DNA of 64,000 nucleotides from Lysinibacillus piscis (lineage in GTDB: Bacteria; Bacillota; Bacilli; Bacillales_A; Planococcaceae), in assembly GCF_026012395.1 (NCBI RefSeq), contig NZ_BRZA01000004.1, positions 1 to 64,000 on the forward strand, read 5' to 3'. Positions within the stretch are counted from its first letter, which is position 1. Every line of letters starts with the position of its first letter. Made by a program: the position numbers and the translations under genes. Below, piece by piece: positions 62,955 through 64,000 of this stretch. The notes beneath the pieces were generated by a model, which was given only the letters and a program-made list of their open reading frames with translations, was not told the origin of the DNA and did not search any database.

Positions 62955-64000
62955 TTATGTCGTACCAACTATTGTTAGCAGTCGTTGATGAATAGCCGAC
63001 CACTCCTGATTCAAATCAACCGTCATGACCTTCAAAGAATAGTGGTTTATGTTATAGGATAAGGAAAGCTCCTCTGTAGTCGTTTGTGGATAAAGTAAAA
63101 TGCCCTCCACTATCTTATTCTCTGGAACGATTAAATTAGCTAAGTAAGCATATAATTGATATAAATTAACACTCTTCACCTTCTCAGCATCATAATAGGT
63201 GGATAGCGTATGTTGATAATATTTTGTATCGACAATTATTTTTCGGCTCTCATTCTCTAAGGAAATATCTGTCTGCATTATCGGTAAATAATATAAATTC
63301 TCTCCTGTTGCCTGCCATGTAATATTTTCACGATATACTTTAAAGCCTCGAAGTTCTTGCTTATAAAATTGCCGTACAAAGTCCTCAAATAGCCGTGCCA
63401 TTGCTCTAGGCTCACGCTCAAAATCTGCAAATTGACTATCCTGCCCCTCCTCATGTAACAATAAAGATTCCATCAAATATTGACATATCTTTAAGATAAA
63501 TCGGTAATGTCGATTATGACGATAAAATTGGAGCTGCTGAAATACTTGATGTGACAACACAATCGTATCAATTTGTGCAAACAATTTAAAAATAGGAAGT
63601 ATCTCGTTTTTAATCGACTTTTCTATTGCTGAACATGTTAATAATGCCTGCAATGTCGCCTTAATAATTTGATTGTGCACAATATTTTGGTCCAACTCAT
63701 CGTAATCACAAACCATTTTAGCCTGCCGAAATGTCATCTGATGAAGGGAGGGCTGAAATTGCAGCTTGCCTCGCAATGTAGCTAGTGTATCGGTTTGCTC
63801 TCTATATTCCTGATACAAACCACGTTTTATTAAACTAGGGAGACGAGCTAGCAGTATTCTCGTCAGCAAATGCTTCATATCCTTCTCATCGCCACGCATC
63901 ACTTGAATTGCGTCTTTTTCCTCTAAATGATTCCATGCATAACACAGCATATAATATACATTTTTAATTGGAATGCTACTGTAGCTTTTGAAGGAGTGCA
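62955..64000 (-). CDS. mcrC: McrC family restriction component, N-terminus cut by the window edge
   Basis: The visible part is at least 347 residues and reads open beyond ATG 63950 to the window edge as SIPIKNVYYMLCYAWN, the usual McrC N-terminus, so 63950 is not the true start. McrC partners the GTPase McrB to cut modified DNA. A PD-(D/E)XK nuclease core is seen in TDISLENESRKIIVDTKYY (Asp, then DTK). No McrB is visible; it should lie beyond 64000. A DNA-binding or methyltransferase partner is absent here. Family assignment is firm, activity inferred. Confidence 0.88.
   Translation of the reverse strand, partial: HSFKSYSSIPIKNVYYMLCYAWNHLEEKDAIQVMRGDEKDMKHLLTRILLARLPSLIKRGLYQEYREQTDTLATLRGKLQFQPSLHQMTFRQAKMVCDYDELDQNIVHNQIIKATLQALLTCSAIEKSIKNEILPIFKLFAQIDTIVLSHQVFQQLQFYRHNRHYRFILKICQYLMESLLLHEEGQDSQFADFEREPRAMARLFEDFVRQFYKQELRGFKVYRENITWQATGENLYYLPIMQTDISLENESRKIIVDTKYYQHTLSTYYDAEKVKSVNLYQLYAYLANLIVPENKIVEGILLYPQTTTEELSLSYNINHYSLKVMTVDLNQEWSAIHQRLLTIVGTT

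Overview
The window is AT-rich low-GC Gram-positive DNA. Its gene order closely follows several blocks of the Bacillus subtilis map from memory: pepA(yuiE)-yuiD-yuiB, yutM/yutI/yuzD/yutJ/yuzB/yutF/yutE/yutD/lipA, yunB/yunD/yunE/yunF, sufCDSUB, metNPQ-yusE-yusF-gcvH-yusI and fadNAE. Spore-former markers (YunB, a Gly/Tyr/Pro-rich coat-like peptide), protein style and inserted accessory genes suggest Lysinibacillus or a near relative. This is inference; no 16S gene is present.

Layout. 1-1.5 kb: left edge with the 5' end of an IS3-type element, an unrecognised gene and a frameshifted LuxR-type regulator. 1.5-6.9 kb: sulfite reductase and siroheme operon (sumT-sirB-yezD-cysJ-cysI) behind a clear sigma-A promoter and a leader terminator. 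7-25.6 kb: housekeeping block with Fe-S carriers, lipoyl synthase, sporulation protein YunB, an HD-GYP protein, YunD-F, an AmhX-like amidohydrolase and a small phosphotransferase. 26-31.4 kb: the suf Fe-S assembly operon with a long leader carrying a strong hairpin. 31.6-38.2 kb: a four-gene, ATGA-coupled operon that looks like a c-di-GMP-controlled polysaccharide machine: a degenerate GGDEF/pseudo-receiver protein, a membrane HEAT-repeat protein, a processive-type family-2 glycosyltransferase and a 1056-residue membrane-anchored glycosidase-like protein. 38.7-44.1 kb: a GltC-like regulator, the SAM-riboswitch-controlled methionine transporter and small redox/GcvH genes. 44.2-49.7 kb: fadNAE with a FadR-type operator. 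49.9-52.7 kb: thioredoxin-like protein, C39-like protease, 5'-3' exonuclease and an arginase-family enzyme. 52.9-61.4 kb: a second, compact polysaccharide gene set (priming sugar transferase, GT4 with an apparent CTG start, CelD-like acyltransferase, deacetylase), then OsmC, a Na/Pi transporter and a second CelD-like paralogue. 61.5-64 kb: ZIP-like transporter, RNase H with a viroplasmin domain, and McrC running off the right edge.

How it fits together. Siroheme made by SumT/SirB serves CysI. Suf, YutI, YutM and LipA form an Fe-S and lipoate group, with GcvH as a lipoyl acceptor. The strongest candidate for an undescribed system is the 31.6-38.1 kb operon. Its first gene keeps an RxxD inhibitory-site motif exactly five residues before a lost GGDEF motif, and its receiver domain has Asn where the phospho-acceptor Asp should be. 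This fits a c-di-GMP sensor rather than a cyclase or phosphorelay protein. The HD-GYP protein at 19.3-20.4 kb is a possible c-di-GMP phosphodiesterase in the same neighbourhood. No rRNA, tRNA or CRISPR array was seen.
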